From JBBSUX01 sp038234045 (lineage in GTDB: Bacteria; Pseudomonadota; Gammaproteobacteria; Burkholderiales; Burkholderiaceae_C), in NCBI GenBank assembly GCA_038234045.1, contig JBBSUX010000168.1, positions 1 to 7,801 of the forward strand: a stretch of DNA of 7,801 bases, in the 5' to 3' direction. Positions 1 to 6,994 of this stretch are shown here, piece after piece. Below the pieces are notes generated by a model. That model was not told the origin of the DNA. It saw only the letters and a program-made list of their open reading frames with translations, and did no database searches. How positions within the stretch are numbered: the first letter of the stretch is position 1; every line of letters starts with the position of its first letter. Made by a program: the position numbers and the translations under genes.

Positions 1-2934
1 AAGACCTTGCTCGCGCTCGGCGTCGAGGGCGAAGTCGATCATCATGATGGCGTTCTTCTTGACGATGCCAATCAGCAGCACGATCCCGATGATCGCGATG
101 ATGTCGATATCCAGCCCCGCCACCAGCAGCGCAAGCAGCGCTCCCATCGCGGCCGAGGGCAGCGTGGAAAGAATGGTGAGCGGATGAATCGTGCTTTCGT
201 ACAGCACGCCGAGCACGATGTACATCGTCACCACCGCCGCCAGGATCAGCAGCAGCGTGTTGGAAAGCGAGGCCTGAAACGCCAGCGCAGCACCCTGAAA
301 ACTGGTCTGGACACTCAGCGGCAATTGCATCTCGGCCTGCTGCGCTTCAATGGCTTTCACCGCCTGCCCCAATGAGACACCCGGCGCCGCGTTGAAAGAG
401 ATCGTCGCTGCCGGCAACTGACCGACGTGATTGACCGTGAGCGCGGTCGGCCGCTCGACCACGTTGGCCACTGAAGAGAGCGGCACCGGCGCGCTGCCGG
501 CCACCGACGAAGGCACATAAATCGCCTGCAGTGCCTGCGGGCCGACCATGAATTCGGGTGGCACTTCCAGCACGACCCGGTATTGATTCGACTGCGTGAA
601 AATGGTCGAAATCAGGCGCTGGCCGAAGGCGTTGTAGAGCGCAGAGTCAATCGACGCAACACTCACGCCGAGCCGCCCCGCCTGGGCGCGATCGATATCG
701 ACATACGCCTGCAAACCCTGATCCTGCAGATCGCTAGCCACATCGGTGAGCTGCGGCAGAGCGCGCAGGCGCTTGAGGAAATCGGCAGTGACGGTGCGCA
801 GCTGCGCATCGTCAGGCGACGACAACAAAAACTGGTACTGCGTACGCGCCACGCGGTCCTCGATCGTCAGGTCCTGCACTGGTTGCGCATACAGCACGAT
901 GCCGGGCACATCGTGCGCGGCATCGGAAAGCCGCCGGATCACCGTCTCGATCGGGGGGCGCTGATCCTTGGGCCTCAGGTTGATCAACATGCGCCCGGTA
1001 TTGAGCGTGAGGTTGGCGCCATCCACTCCAATGAAGGAAGACACGCTCTGCACCGCTGGGTCGCGCAGCACGCGCTCTGCCAGCGCCTGCTGGCGCTCTG
1101 ACATGCCGGCAAAAGAAACCGACTGGTCGGCTTCGGTCGTCGCCTGGATGGTGCCGGTGTCCTGCACCGGGAAAAAGCCTTTGGGCACGGCGAGGTACAG
1201 CAGCGCGGTCAATACCAGGGTGAGCGCGAACACGATGAGCGTGAGCACCTGGTGATCGAGTACGCGGTTCAGCATCCGGCCATAGCCAGCGATGATGCGG
1301 TCGAACGCGCGACCGGTGGCGCGGTAGAGGCGGCCGTGAGACTCCTCCGGCGTTTGACGCAACAGCCGGGCGGACATCATTGGCGTGAGCGTGAGCGAAA
1401 CCGCTGCCGATATCAGGATCGACACCGCCATCGTGATCGCGAACTCGTGAAACAGACGACCCACTACGTCGCCCATGAAAAGCAGCGGAATCAGCACCGC
1501 GATCAGCGAGATGGTGAGCGAGATGATGGTGAAGCCGATCTGCTTCGAACCCTTCAGTGCTGCGGCCAGCGGCTCTTCGCCAGCCTCCACATAGCGGGCG
1601 ATGTTCTCGATCATCACGATGGCATCGTCCACCACGAAACCGGTGGAGATGGTGAGCGCCATCAAGGTCAGGTTGTTGATCGAGAAGCCCGCCAGATGCA
1701 TCACGCCGAAGGTGCCGACGAGCGACAGCGGCACCGCGATGCTCGGGATCAGCGTGGCCGTGCCGCTGCGCAGAAAAACGAAGATCACCAGCACCACCAG
1801 CACGATCGCCAGCAGCAGCTCGATCTCCGTGTCGAATACTGAAGCGCGAATGGTCACCGTGCGATCTGTCAGTACCCGCACGTCGAGCGAAGCCGGCAAG
1901 GTCGATTTCAGCTGTGGCAACAGCGCCTTGATGCGATCGACCGTCTCGATCACATTGGCGCCGGGCTGGCGCTGGATATTGAGAATCACAGCCGCTGGCA
2001 GGCGGGGCTTGGCCGATGCGTCCTGCGAAGCGCCGCCGCCGGTGGTATTCGGGCCGGTGTCGGCAGCGCTTCCGCTTGCGCCTTCATCCACGCTCGCTGG
2101 CACCACGCCAGCCCAGGCCGCCAGGCGATTGTTCTCTGCCGCATCGACGATGGTCGCCACGTCTTTCAAACGGATCGGATTTCCGTTCTTGAAGGCAATG
2201 ATCAGGTCCTGATACTCAGCCGCCGAGCGCAGCTGATCGTTGGCGTCGATGGTCGAAGCGCGTGCAGGTCCGTCGAAACTGCCCTTGGCCTGATTGACGT
2301 TGGCCGCAGCGATTGCGGTGCGCACATCGTCGAGCGACATGCCGAGTGCCGCCAATGCGGTGGGGTTGGCGCGGATGCGCACCGCAGGACGGCCGCCGCC
2401 AGCGATACCCACCAAGCCCACGCCCGCGACCTGCGACAGGCGTGGCGCCACGCGGTTTTCCACCAGATCGTGCACCTTCATCACAGGCAGTGATGGCGAG
2501 CTGATGGCCAGCGTCATGACCGGCGCATCGGCCGGATTGATCTTGCTGTAGATCGGCGGAACCGGCAGGTCGGAGGGCAGGAGGTTGCTGCCGGCGTTGA
2601 TGGCGGCCTGCACTTCTTGCTCGGCCACGTCGAGCCCCAGGTCGAGCGCAAAACGCAGCGTGATGACCGATGCGCCGCCCGAGCTGGTGGACGACATCTG
2701 CGACAGGCCCGGCATCTGCCCGAACTGCCGTTCAAGCGGTGCGGTGACGGACGAAGTCATCACCTCGGGGCTGGCGCCCGGATACAGCGTGGTGACCTGG
2801 ATCGTGGGGTAGTCCACCTCGGGCAGGGCCGAGAGCGGCAGTTGGCGGTAAGCCAGCAGGCCGGCAATCAGCACCGCCACCATGATCAGCGAGGTGGCGA
2901 TCGGCCGGAGGATGAAGATGCGCGAGATGTTCAT
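1..2934 (-). CDS. mdtB: RND multidrug efflux pump inner-membrane subunit, MdtB type (C-terminus cut by window edge)
   Basis: Inner-membrane proton-driven drug transporter of the HAE-1 RND family, the pump part of a tripartite efflux complex. The frame is open from ATG 2934 to position 1 and gives 978 residues; the family is about 1040, so roughly 60 C-terminal residues, including the last membrane segments, are missing. Seen directly: N-terminus MNISRIFILRP followed by TM1; ALPEVDYPTIQV at the start of the porter domain; APLERQFGQMPGL; the TM4 proton-relay aspartates D436-D437 in GFVVDDAIVMIEN; KGFFPVQD after TM7; NAFGQRLISTI; and the TM10 lysines K959-K960 in GIVKKNAIMMIDF. From memory the sequence follows E. 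coli MdtB closely along its length (for example AINAGSNLLPSDLP and LTLMALTISTGFVVDD), which favours MdtB over AcrB-type pumps. Odd: an insertion at residues 280-312 rich in Gly, Ala, Ser and Asp. The MdtA gene lies 84 bp upstream. An in-frame GTG at 2946 is an alternative start. Confidence 0.95.
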   Translation of the reverse strand, partial: MNISRIFILRPIATSLIMVAVLIAGLLAYRQLPLSALPEVDYPTIQVTTLYPGASPEVMTSSVTAPLERQFGQMPGLSQMSSTSSGGASVITLRFALDLGLDVAEQEVQAAINAGSNLLPSDLPVPPIYSKINPADAPVMTLAISSPSLPVMKVHDLVENRVAPRLSQVAGVGLVGIAGGGRPAVRIRANPTALAALGMSLDDVRTAIAAANVNQAKGSFDGPARASTIDANDQLRSAAEYQDLIIAFKNGNPIRLKDVATIVDAAENNRLAAWAGVVPASVDEGASGSAADTGPNTTGGGASQDASAKPRLPAAVILNIQRQPGANVIETVDRIKALLPQLKSTLPASLDVRVLTDRTVTIRASVFDTEIELLLAIVLVVLVIFVFLRSGTATLIPSIAVPLSLVGTFGVMHLAGFSINNLTLMALTISTGFVVDDAIVMIENIARYVEAGEEPLAAALKGSKQIGFTIISLTISLIAVLIPLLFMGDVVGRLFHEFAITMAVSILISAAVSLTLTPMMSARLLRQTPEESHGRLYRATGRAFDRIIAGYGRMLNRVLDHQVLTLIVFALTLVLTALLYLAVPKGFFPVQDTGTIQATTEADQSVSFAGMSERQQALAERVLRDPAVQSVSSFIGVDGANLTLNTGRMLINLRPKDQRPPIETVIRRLSDAAHDVPGIVLYAQPVQDLTIEDRVARTQYQFLLSSPDDAQLRTVTADFLKRLRALPQLTDVASDLQDQGLQAYVDIDRAQAGRLGVSVASIDSALYNAFGQRLISTIFTQSNQYRVVLEVPPEFMVGPQALQAIYVPSSVAGSAPVPLSSVANVVERPTALTVNHVGQLPAATISFNAAPGVSLGQAVKAIEAQQAEMQLPLSVQTSFQGAALAFQASLSNTLLLILAAVVTMYIVLGVLYESTIHPLTILSTLPSAAMGALLALLVAGLDIDIIAIIGIVLLIGIVKKNAIMMIDFALDAEREQGL

Positions 2935-2948
2935 CGGTGGCCCCACCG
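2935..2948 (-). promoter_or_regulatory. Perfect inverted repeat abutting the mdtB start codon
   Basis: CGGTGG at 2935-2940 and CCACCG at 2943-2948 form a perfect 6+6 inverted repeat with a 2-base centre. As mRNA on the minus strand it could fold as a 5-bp stem with a GGGC loop, ending at the base before the ATG at 2934. The only G-rich stretch resembling a ribosome-binding site (about 2941-2946) lies inside it, so the structure could limit mdtB initiation unless ribosomes arrive from mdtA. The repeat is seen directly; any function is inference, and short GC inverted repeats arise easily in such DNA. Confidence 0.35.
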
Positions 2949-3018
2949 TGCGGCGGCTCGGTACATGCCGAAGTAGGGCGTGGTCACGCGCAACATATGG
3001 GCTGACGGATTCAACCGG

Positions 3019-4350
3019 TCAGCGCCCGCTGCCAGCGGTTGCCGGGCGGGTTCCAGAGCGACGGCGCGAGCGCGCCTCCGTCGCTGCGGTCGCTGCCGCT
3101 GCCTGCGCGGCTTCGGGATCTATCACCTGCACCTTGGCGCCATCGCGCAGGCGGTCGGCGCCATCGGTCACCACCCGTTCGCCGGGGTGCAGATCGCCTG
3201 TCACGCTGATGCGGTCGCCATCGGTCGTGCCGAGGGTCACCAGCCGCTGAGCCACAGTCCCTCCTTCATCCACCGCATACACATAGGTGCCTTGCGTGCC
3301 GCGCTGCACAGCGGTGGTCGGAATTGACAGCACATCGTGCAGCGTGCTGATCTGCAAGGTGATGTTGACGAACTGATTCGGGAAAAGCGCGCCGTCCTTG
3401 TTGGCGAAGAGCGCCTTCATGCGGATGGTGCCGGTGGCGGTGTCAATGGCGTTGTCGAGCAGGCGCACGCTCCCTTCGGCAAGCATCGCCGTGCGGCCGC
3501 GATCCCATGCCTGCACCGGCAACGCGCGCCCGGCACGCAACTGCTCGTTGATGCCGGGCAGGCTGGCCTCTGGCACCGCGAACACGGCGTTGATGGGCTC
3601 GGTCTGGGTGATGGTGACGATGCCGCTGGCATCGCCCGGGTTCACCACGTTGCCGAGGTCAGCCTGCTTCAGTCCGAGCCGACCCGAGATCGGGGCTGTG
3701 ACGCGGGTATAGGACAGTGTGAGTTTGGCGGCATCCACCTGCGCCTGATCGGCCTGCAGGGTCCCCTGGTATTGGCGCACCAGCGCCTCCTGCGTATCGA
3801 CCTGCTGGCGTGCGATGGAATCCTGCGCCAGCAAATCGCGATAACGCTGTAAATCGGCTTGAGCATTGACGAGCTGCGCCTTGTCCCGGGCGAGCGTTCC
3901 CTGTACCTGGGCAAGCGCTGCCTGGTAGTTGCGCGGATCAATCTCAGCCAGCAGCTGCCCGGCCTTGACCTTCTGTCCCTCGGTAAAGCGCAGCGCCTTC
4001 AACTCTCCTGTCACCTTGGTGCGCACGATGGCGGTGTTCTGCGCGGTGATGGTGCCGATCGCATCCAGCAACACGCGCATGTCCTGACGCCGCACGACTC
4101 CCACCGATACAGGTTGAACCTGCGGTGCGGCGAACCGACCTCCTGCGCCACCGCCCTTCCTGCCTGCGCCTCTGGATGCTGCGGGAGCAGAAGCAGTGCC
4201 AGGAGTTGTTCCGGCGGCCGCTGCAGGGCCCGCGCGACCCTTCCACCACCAGCCTCCGGCCGCAGCTGCAAGCACCAGCACAATGATGAAAAGCCACCAC
4301 AACGCGGTGCGAGCAGGAGCGCGGGGAGATGTATCGGACGTCTGGTTCAT
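3019..4350 (-). CDS. mdtA: RND efflux periplasmic adaptor (membrane fusion protein), MdtA type
   Basis: Periplasmic adaptor joining the RND pump to an outer-membrane channel; 443 residues, against about 415 for E. coli MdtA. I chose ATG 4350 because it places a single membrane anchor (about residues 16-34, TALWWLFIIVLVLAAAAGG) close to the N-terminus. A TTG-started extension to 4491 is possible but would put 47 unlikely residues in front. No strong Shine-Dalgarno is visible before ATG 4350. Order of parts: anchor; a Gly/Ala/Ser-rich linker about 37-75; a lipoyl-like half domain with GTITAQNTAIVRTKVTGE and EGQKVKAGQLLAEIDPR (about 99-140); an alpha-helical hairpin rich in Gln and Ala (about 141-212); the second lipoyl half with YTRVTAPISGRLGL (214-227); the beta-barrel (about 250-335, TGTIRMKALFANKDGALFPNQF); a membrane-proximal domain (about 336-410); and an Ala- and Arg-rich tail (411-443). 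The stop lies 84 bp before mdtB, in the same frame as mdtB. Confidence 0.93.
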   Translation of the reverse strand: MNQTSDTSPRAPARTALWWLFIIVLVLAAAAGGWWWKGRAGPAAAAGTTPGTASAPAASRGAGRKGGGAGGRFAAPQVQPVSVGVVRRQDMRVLLDAIGTITAQNTAIVRTKVTGELKALRFTEGQKVKAGQLLAEIDPRNYQAALAQVQGTLARDKAQLVNAQADLQRYRDLLAQDSIARQQVDTQEALVRQYQGTLQADQAQVDAAKLTLSYTRVTAPISGRLGLKQADLGNVVNPGDASGIVTITQTEPINAVFAVPEASLPGINEQLRAGRALPVQAWDRGRTAMLAEGSVRLLDNAIDTATGTIRMKALFANKDGALFPNQFVNITLQISTLHDVLSIPTTAVQRGTQGTYVYAVDEGGTVAQRLVTLGTTDGDRISVTGDLHPGERVVTDGADRLRDGAKVQVIDPEAAQAAAATAATEARSRRRSGTRPATAGSGR

Positions 4351-4502
4351 GAAGCGGAAAAACGGGACTGACCGGAATAAGGCCGCCGGCGCAGATGAGC
4401 CGCCAGGAAAGCGCTGCTGGAGCGCTACATTGAATGTGCTGCCGTCAAGGCGTTGCCGATAGTACGGGTACAGCACCAGCCGTGCAGACAACAGGCCTGT
4501 GT

Positions 4503-4522
4503 TTTACGGTGCGTTTACCGTG
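4503..4522. promoter_or_regulatory. 11-bp-phased direct repeat, candidate response-regulator site
   Basis: TTTACGGTG (4503-4511) and TTTACCGTG (4514-4522) match at 8 of 9 positions with a period of 11 bp, one helical turn. Response regulators of the OmpR/PhoB family commonly bind tandem half-sites at this spacing; CopR/CusR-type boxes are TTACA-N6-TTACA, and here the arrangement is TTACG-N6-TTACC. The same bases also contain an ACGGT/ACCGT inverted repeat (4506-4510 and 4517-4521). The site lies about 150 bp upstream of mdtA and 120 bp upstream of otsB. The repeat is seen directly; regulator identity and target operon are inference. Confidence 0.4.
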
Positions 4523-4627
4523 TCTTGGCCGTCGGCTACAAAAATCGCCCCGCCAGCGGGCTCGCCAACTCCACCACCTGACGGGTAACAGGGCATTTCG
4601 CGGACACGGCCTTTCATGCGCCTCTGT

Positions 4628-4632
4628 TAAGG
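4628..4632 (+). promoter_or_regulatory. Ribosome-binding site of otsB
   Basis: TAAGG sits 9 bases before ATG 4642 and matches part of the Shine-Dalgarno consensus. It supports the chosen otsB start, whose protein begins shortly before the DFDGT motif, as expected for the family. Confidence 0.55.
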
Positions 4633-4641
4633 TTTATATCA

Positions 4642-5442
4642 ATGAATCTGCTACCACTTGTAAACCTTCAGACCGCCCTTTTCCTGGATTTCGACGGCAC
4701 CATTGCCGACATCGCGCCCGCGCCCGACGCCGTAGAGGTGCACGGCGGCACCGTGCACACGCTCTCTGTCCTGCAGCAGCATCTCGGCGGCGCGATGGCC
4801 ATCATCACCGGCAGGCCAATAGCCGAAATTGACCATTTTCTGAAGCCTCTGCGCCTGCCTGCCGCTGGCGAACATGGTGCGCAGTGCCGACTTGCCGATG
4901 GCAGCACGCAATCCTCCACTGCTGCGCCTGCGCTCGATGAGCCTCTGGCGGCGATGCAGCGCTTGCGAGACGCCCACGCGGGTCTGTTGATCGAACACAA
5001 GCCCCACTCCATCGCTCTGCACTACCGCCACGCGCCACAGCTCGAAGGCGTCTGCCTTGATGGGCTGCTTCCTGCCCTTAATGGTCGCGATGATCTTGAG
5101 CTCCTTCGCGGCAAATGTGTGCTCGAGGTCAAGGCCGCAGGCGTAGACAAAGGTCAGGCCATCCGCAACTTCATGGAGTTGGCGCCCTTTGCCGGACGTG
5201 TGCCGGTTTTCGCGGGCGACGACGTGACCGACGAAGCCGGATTTGTCGCAGTGCAGGACTTGGGTGGGCACGGCATCAAGATTGGCGAAGGGCCGACAGC
5301 GGCAAACCATCGCTGCCTGAGTCCCGCGGCATTCCGTGGTTGGCTCGCAAGCGCCCGGGCACAGCTGACACCACTGGCCGCAGAGGCAACCGGTGCGACG
5401 GGAAGCTCTGGCCCAGCAGAGAACGATGAGGTGACATCATGA
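4642..5442 (+). CDS. otsB: Trehalose-6-phosphate phosphatase
   Basis: Cytoplasmic HAD-superfamily phosphatase that hydrolyses trehalose-6-phosphate to trehalose and phosphate, the second step of the OtsA-OtsB pathway. The protein is 266 residues, the same length as I recall for E. coli OtsB. HAD motifs are all present: motif I DFDGT at 16-20 (nucleophile D16, acid/base D18), motif II IITGR at 54-58 (T56), motif III lysine K170 in VDKG, and motif IV GDDVTDE at 192-198 (Mg-binding aspartates). GEHGA (76-80) and EHK (118-120) are conserved family stretches, the latter in the cap domain. The last 20 or so residues are Ala-, Gly- and Ser-rich and probably disordered. The gene overlaps otsA by 4 bp (ATGA), which implies translational coupling and one transcript. 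It is divergent from the mdtA operon. Start supported by TAAGG at 4628-4632. Confidence 0.96.
   Translation: MNLLPLVNLQTALFLDFDGTIADIAPAPDAVEVHGGTVHTLSVLQQHLGGAMAIITGRPIAEIDHFLKPLRLPAAGEHGAQCRLADGSTQSSTAAPALDEPLAAMQRLRDAHAGLLIEHKPHSIALHYRHAPQLEGVCLDGLLPALNGRDDLELLRGKCVLEVKAAGVDKGQAIRNFMELAPFAGRVPVFAGDDVTDEAGFVAVQDLGGHGIKIGEGPTAANHRCLSPAAFRGWLASARAQLTPLAAEATGATGSSGPAENDEVTS
5428..5434 (+). promoter_or_regulatory. Strong ribosome-binding site of otsA inside otsB
   Basis: GAGGTGA is a seven-base match to the extended Shine-Dalgarno consensus, with its GAGG core 7 bases before ATG 5439. It lies in the last codons of otsB and fixes the otsA start at the overlapping ATGA, so otsA can initiate both by coupling and independently. 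Confidence 0.75.
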
Positions 5443-6821
5443 GCCGTATCGTCGTCGTCTCCAACCGCGTGGCCGACCCGCGCAAGGCTGCTGCCGGCGG
5501 CCTGGCGGTCGCGCTCGGCGAAACATTGAGCAAGACGGGCGGTGTCTGGTTCGGCTGGAGCGGCAACATCGTCGAAGGCGGGACAGCCGGCGAAGGCGAA
5601 TTGCATACGCATCAGGCGGGCGGCGTCACGCTCGCCACCGTCGATCTCTGCCGAGAAGACTACGACAGTTACTACTCGGGCTACAGCAATGGAGTGCTGT
5701 GGCCGGTGTTTCACTTCCGGCTCGATCTGGCCGACTTCGATGCGGGCTACATCGGCGGCTACCGTCGGGTAAACCAGCTGTTCGCGCGCAAGCTGCTGCC
5801 GCTGCTGCGCGAAGACGACATTATCTGGATCCATGACTACCACCTGATCCCGCTCGCGGCCGAACTGCGCGCCATGGGCTGCAAACAGAAGATCGGCTTC
5901 TTCCTGCATATTCCCCTGCCGCCGCCCCTGATGCTGGCTGCGATCCCGCAGCATGAATGGTTGATGCGGTCGCTGTTCTCGTACGACGTGGTGGGTTTGC
6001 AAAGCGAATCGGATGTCACTGCTTTCTCTCAGTATGTGCAGGCCGAGCTCGGCGCCGAAGCCTTGGGCGATTGCCGCTATCGGGCCTTCGGACGCACCGT
6101 GCGTTGCGAGGCGTTTCCGATCGGTATCGACGTGGACCAGTTCGCCGCCCTGACCCATGCGAAGGAAGCGCGCGACACCTTCAACACCATGCGCGAGCAG
6201 TACGGACACCGGCGGCTCCTGATTGGGGTCGATCGGCTCGATTATTCGAAAGGCCTTCCGCAGCGCACCCGGGCATTTCGCCATCTGCTGCAGCTGTATC
6301 CAGAGAACTGTGGCAAAGCCACGCTGATTCAGATCGCCTCGCCCACGCGCGAAAACGTGGATGCCTATTCCGACATCCGGCAGGAACTCGAGGGCCTGTG
6401 CGGCGCCATCAACGGCGACTACGGCGAGCTCGACTGGATGCCTGTTCGCTATATTCACCGCACCGTGGCGCGCAAGCGTGTTCCGGGCCTGTGCCGTGCG
6501 GCGGCTGTGGGCTTGGTGACGCCCCTGCGCGACGGCATGAACCTGGTCGCCAAGGAGTACATCGCAGCACAGGATCCGGCCGATCCGGGCGTGTTAGTGC
6601 TGTCACGGTTTGCAGGGGCTGCCGAGCAATTGAAGGAAGCCCTGATGATCAACCCCTACGACACGCAGGGCACGGCTGAGGTGATGCAGCGCGCATTGCA
6701 CATGCCCAAGGAAGAGCGTCAGCAGCGGCACCAGAAACTGCTCAAGTGCGTGCGCGAATTTGACATCCACTGGTGGCGGAACGCATTTCTGGACGCACTC
6801 GAAATGCACGAGAGTGACTAG
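5439..6821 (+). CDS. otsA: Trehalose-6-phosphate synthase (UDP-glucose dependent), GT20 family
   Basis: Cytoplasmic retaining glycosyltransferase that joins glucose from UDP-glucose to glucose-6-phosphate, giving trehalose-6-phosphate for OtsB. It has 460 residues, against about 474 in E. coli. Seen directly: IVVVSNR at 4-10 with the donor-side AAAGGLA loop (17-23); W40 and the YYSGYSNGVLWP stretch (78-89), which supply acceptor-site aromatic residues in the family; WIHDYHL (130-136) with D133; GFFLHIPLP (153-161); FPIGID (226-231); VDRLDYSKGL (264-273), whose R266 and K271 correspond to the UDP/phosphate-binding R262 and K267 of E. coli; and PLRDGMNLVAKEY (362-374) with D364 and E372. All catalytic and binding positions I can compare are intact. 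Compared with E. coli, the region near residues 200-245 is the least conserved. The gene starts within the otsB stop (ATGA), and a structured repeat begins at its own stop codon. Confidence 0.97.
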   Translation: MSRIVVVSNRVADPRKAAAGGLAVALGETLSKTGGVWFGWSGNIVEGGTAGEGELHTHQAGGVTLATVDLCREDYDSYYSGYSNGVLWPVFHFRLDLADFDAGYIGGYRRVNQLFARKLLPLLREDDIIWIHDYHLIPLAAELRAMGCKQKIGFFLHIPLPPPLMLAAIPQHEWLMRSLFSYDVVGLQSESDVTAFSQYVQAELGAEALGDCRYRAFGRTVRCEAFPIGIDVDQFAALTHAKEARDTFNTMREQYGHRRLLIGVDRLDYSKGLPQRTRAFRHLLQLYPENCGKATLIQIASPTRENVDAYSDIRQELEGLCGAINGDYGELDWMPVRYIHRTVARKRVPGLCRAAAVGLVTPLRDGMNLVAKEYIAAQDPADPGVLVLSRFAGAAEQLKEALMINPYDTQGTAEVMQRALHMPKEERQQRHQKLLKCVREFDIHWWRNAFLDALEMHESD

Positions 6822-6916
6822 GCTCTCCCCCAGGCTACGCGCACTTCATGTCGCTTCGCCAACCCCCTCCGGGGGCAACACCAGCCGTCCGGCGAAGCCG
6901 GCCCGGCGGTGTTCTG
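6821..6916. repeat. Dispersed, structured intergenic repeat of Comamonadaceae type
   Basis: Begins at the last base of the otsA stop codon and runs to about TTCTGG. It contains the recognisable pieces CTCCCCCAGGCTACGCGCAC (6824-6843), TGTCGCTTCGCCAACCCCC, and CCGGCGAAGCCGG (6889-6901). From memory, very similar elements occur in many intergenic regions of Acidovorax, Variovorax and relatives. It carries nested inverted repeats: CCCCC-TCC-GGGGG at 6863-6875; CCGGC-GAA-GCCGG at 6889-6901; and GCTTCGCC (6853-6860) complementary to GGCGAAGC (6891-6898). Only one copy is in this window, so repetition across the genome is knowledge, not observation. It is neither an IS nor a coding sequence. Confidence 0.65.
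6877..6913. terminator. Large imperfect stem-loop between convergent otsA and the ROK gene
   Basis: AACACC (6877-6882) pairs with GGTGTT (6908-6913), GCCG (6884-6887) with CGGC (6904-6907), and CCGGC (6889-6893) with GCCGG (6897-6901) around a GAA loop, giving one long GC-rich hairpin with small bulges. Placed between convergent genes, it could halt or stabilise transcripts from both sides. No run of T follows on either strand, so it is not a classic intrinsic terminator. The fold is read from the sequence; the terminating role is a guess. Confidence 0.35.
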
Positions 6917-6994
6917 GATGAACCTTCGCGCGCTATTTCCAGGTTGCTTATCTTCGTGACGCTTGGATCGCTGTAGCAGCAGTCGCAGATTTCA

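Larger units (their letters stand above)
4351..4641. promoter_or_regulatory. Divergent promoter region between mdtA and otsB
   Basis: A 291-bp non-coding region between two divergent start codons that must hold promoters for both operons unless they start further out. I could not identify a convincing sigma-70 promoter. On the minus strand TTGTCT (4491-4486) and TACTAT (4464-4459) resemble -35 and -10 boxes, but the 21-bp spacing is too long for a standard promoter. A short inverted repeat, CCCGC/GCGGG, lies at 4549-4560. The most ordered element is the phased direct repeat at 4503-4522, listed separately. The role follows from position; the exact promoter sites are unknown. Confidence 0.55.

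Noticed and set aside
1252..2212. Plus-strand open frames of about 200 codons opposite mdtB, rich in His, Arg, Gln and Ser/Thr.
   Set aside because: They are mirror frames of the RND pump gene with skewed composition and no domain or ribosome-binding site; the minus-strand reading gives a clear MdtB.
4351..4491. N-terminal extension of MdtA from a TTG at 4491.
   Set aside because: The 47 added residues precede the membrane anchor and do not resemble a signal or domain. The ATG at 4350 gives the normal adaptor layout.
4459..4491. TTGTCT and TACTAT on the minus strand as a sigma-70 promoter for mdtA.
   Set aside because: The spacing is 21 bp against the usual 17, and neither box is a full consensus. 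A MerR-type long spacer is not supported by a matching operator.
5154..6458. Long minus-strand open frame (434 codons) opposite otsB and otsA.
   Set aside because: It is antisense to two proteins with all catalytic motifs intact; its translation has no recognisable domain. Long antisense frames are common in GC-rich coding DNA.
6863..6875. CCCCC-TCC-GGGGG hairpin as an intrinsic terminator for otsA.
   Set aside because: No T tract follows on either strand, and the hairpin is part of the dispersed repeat.
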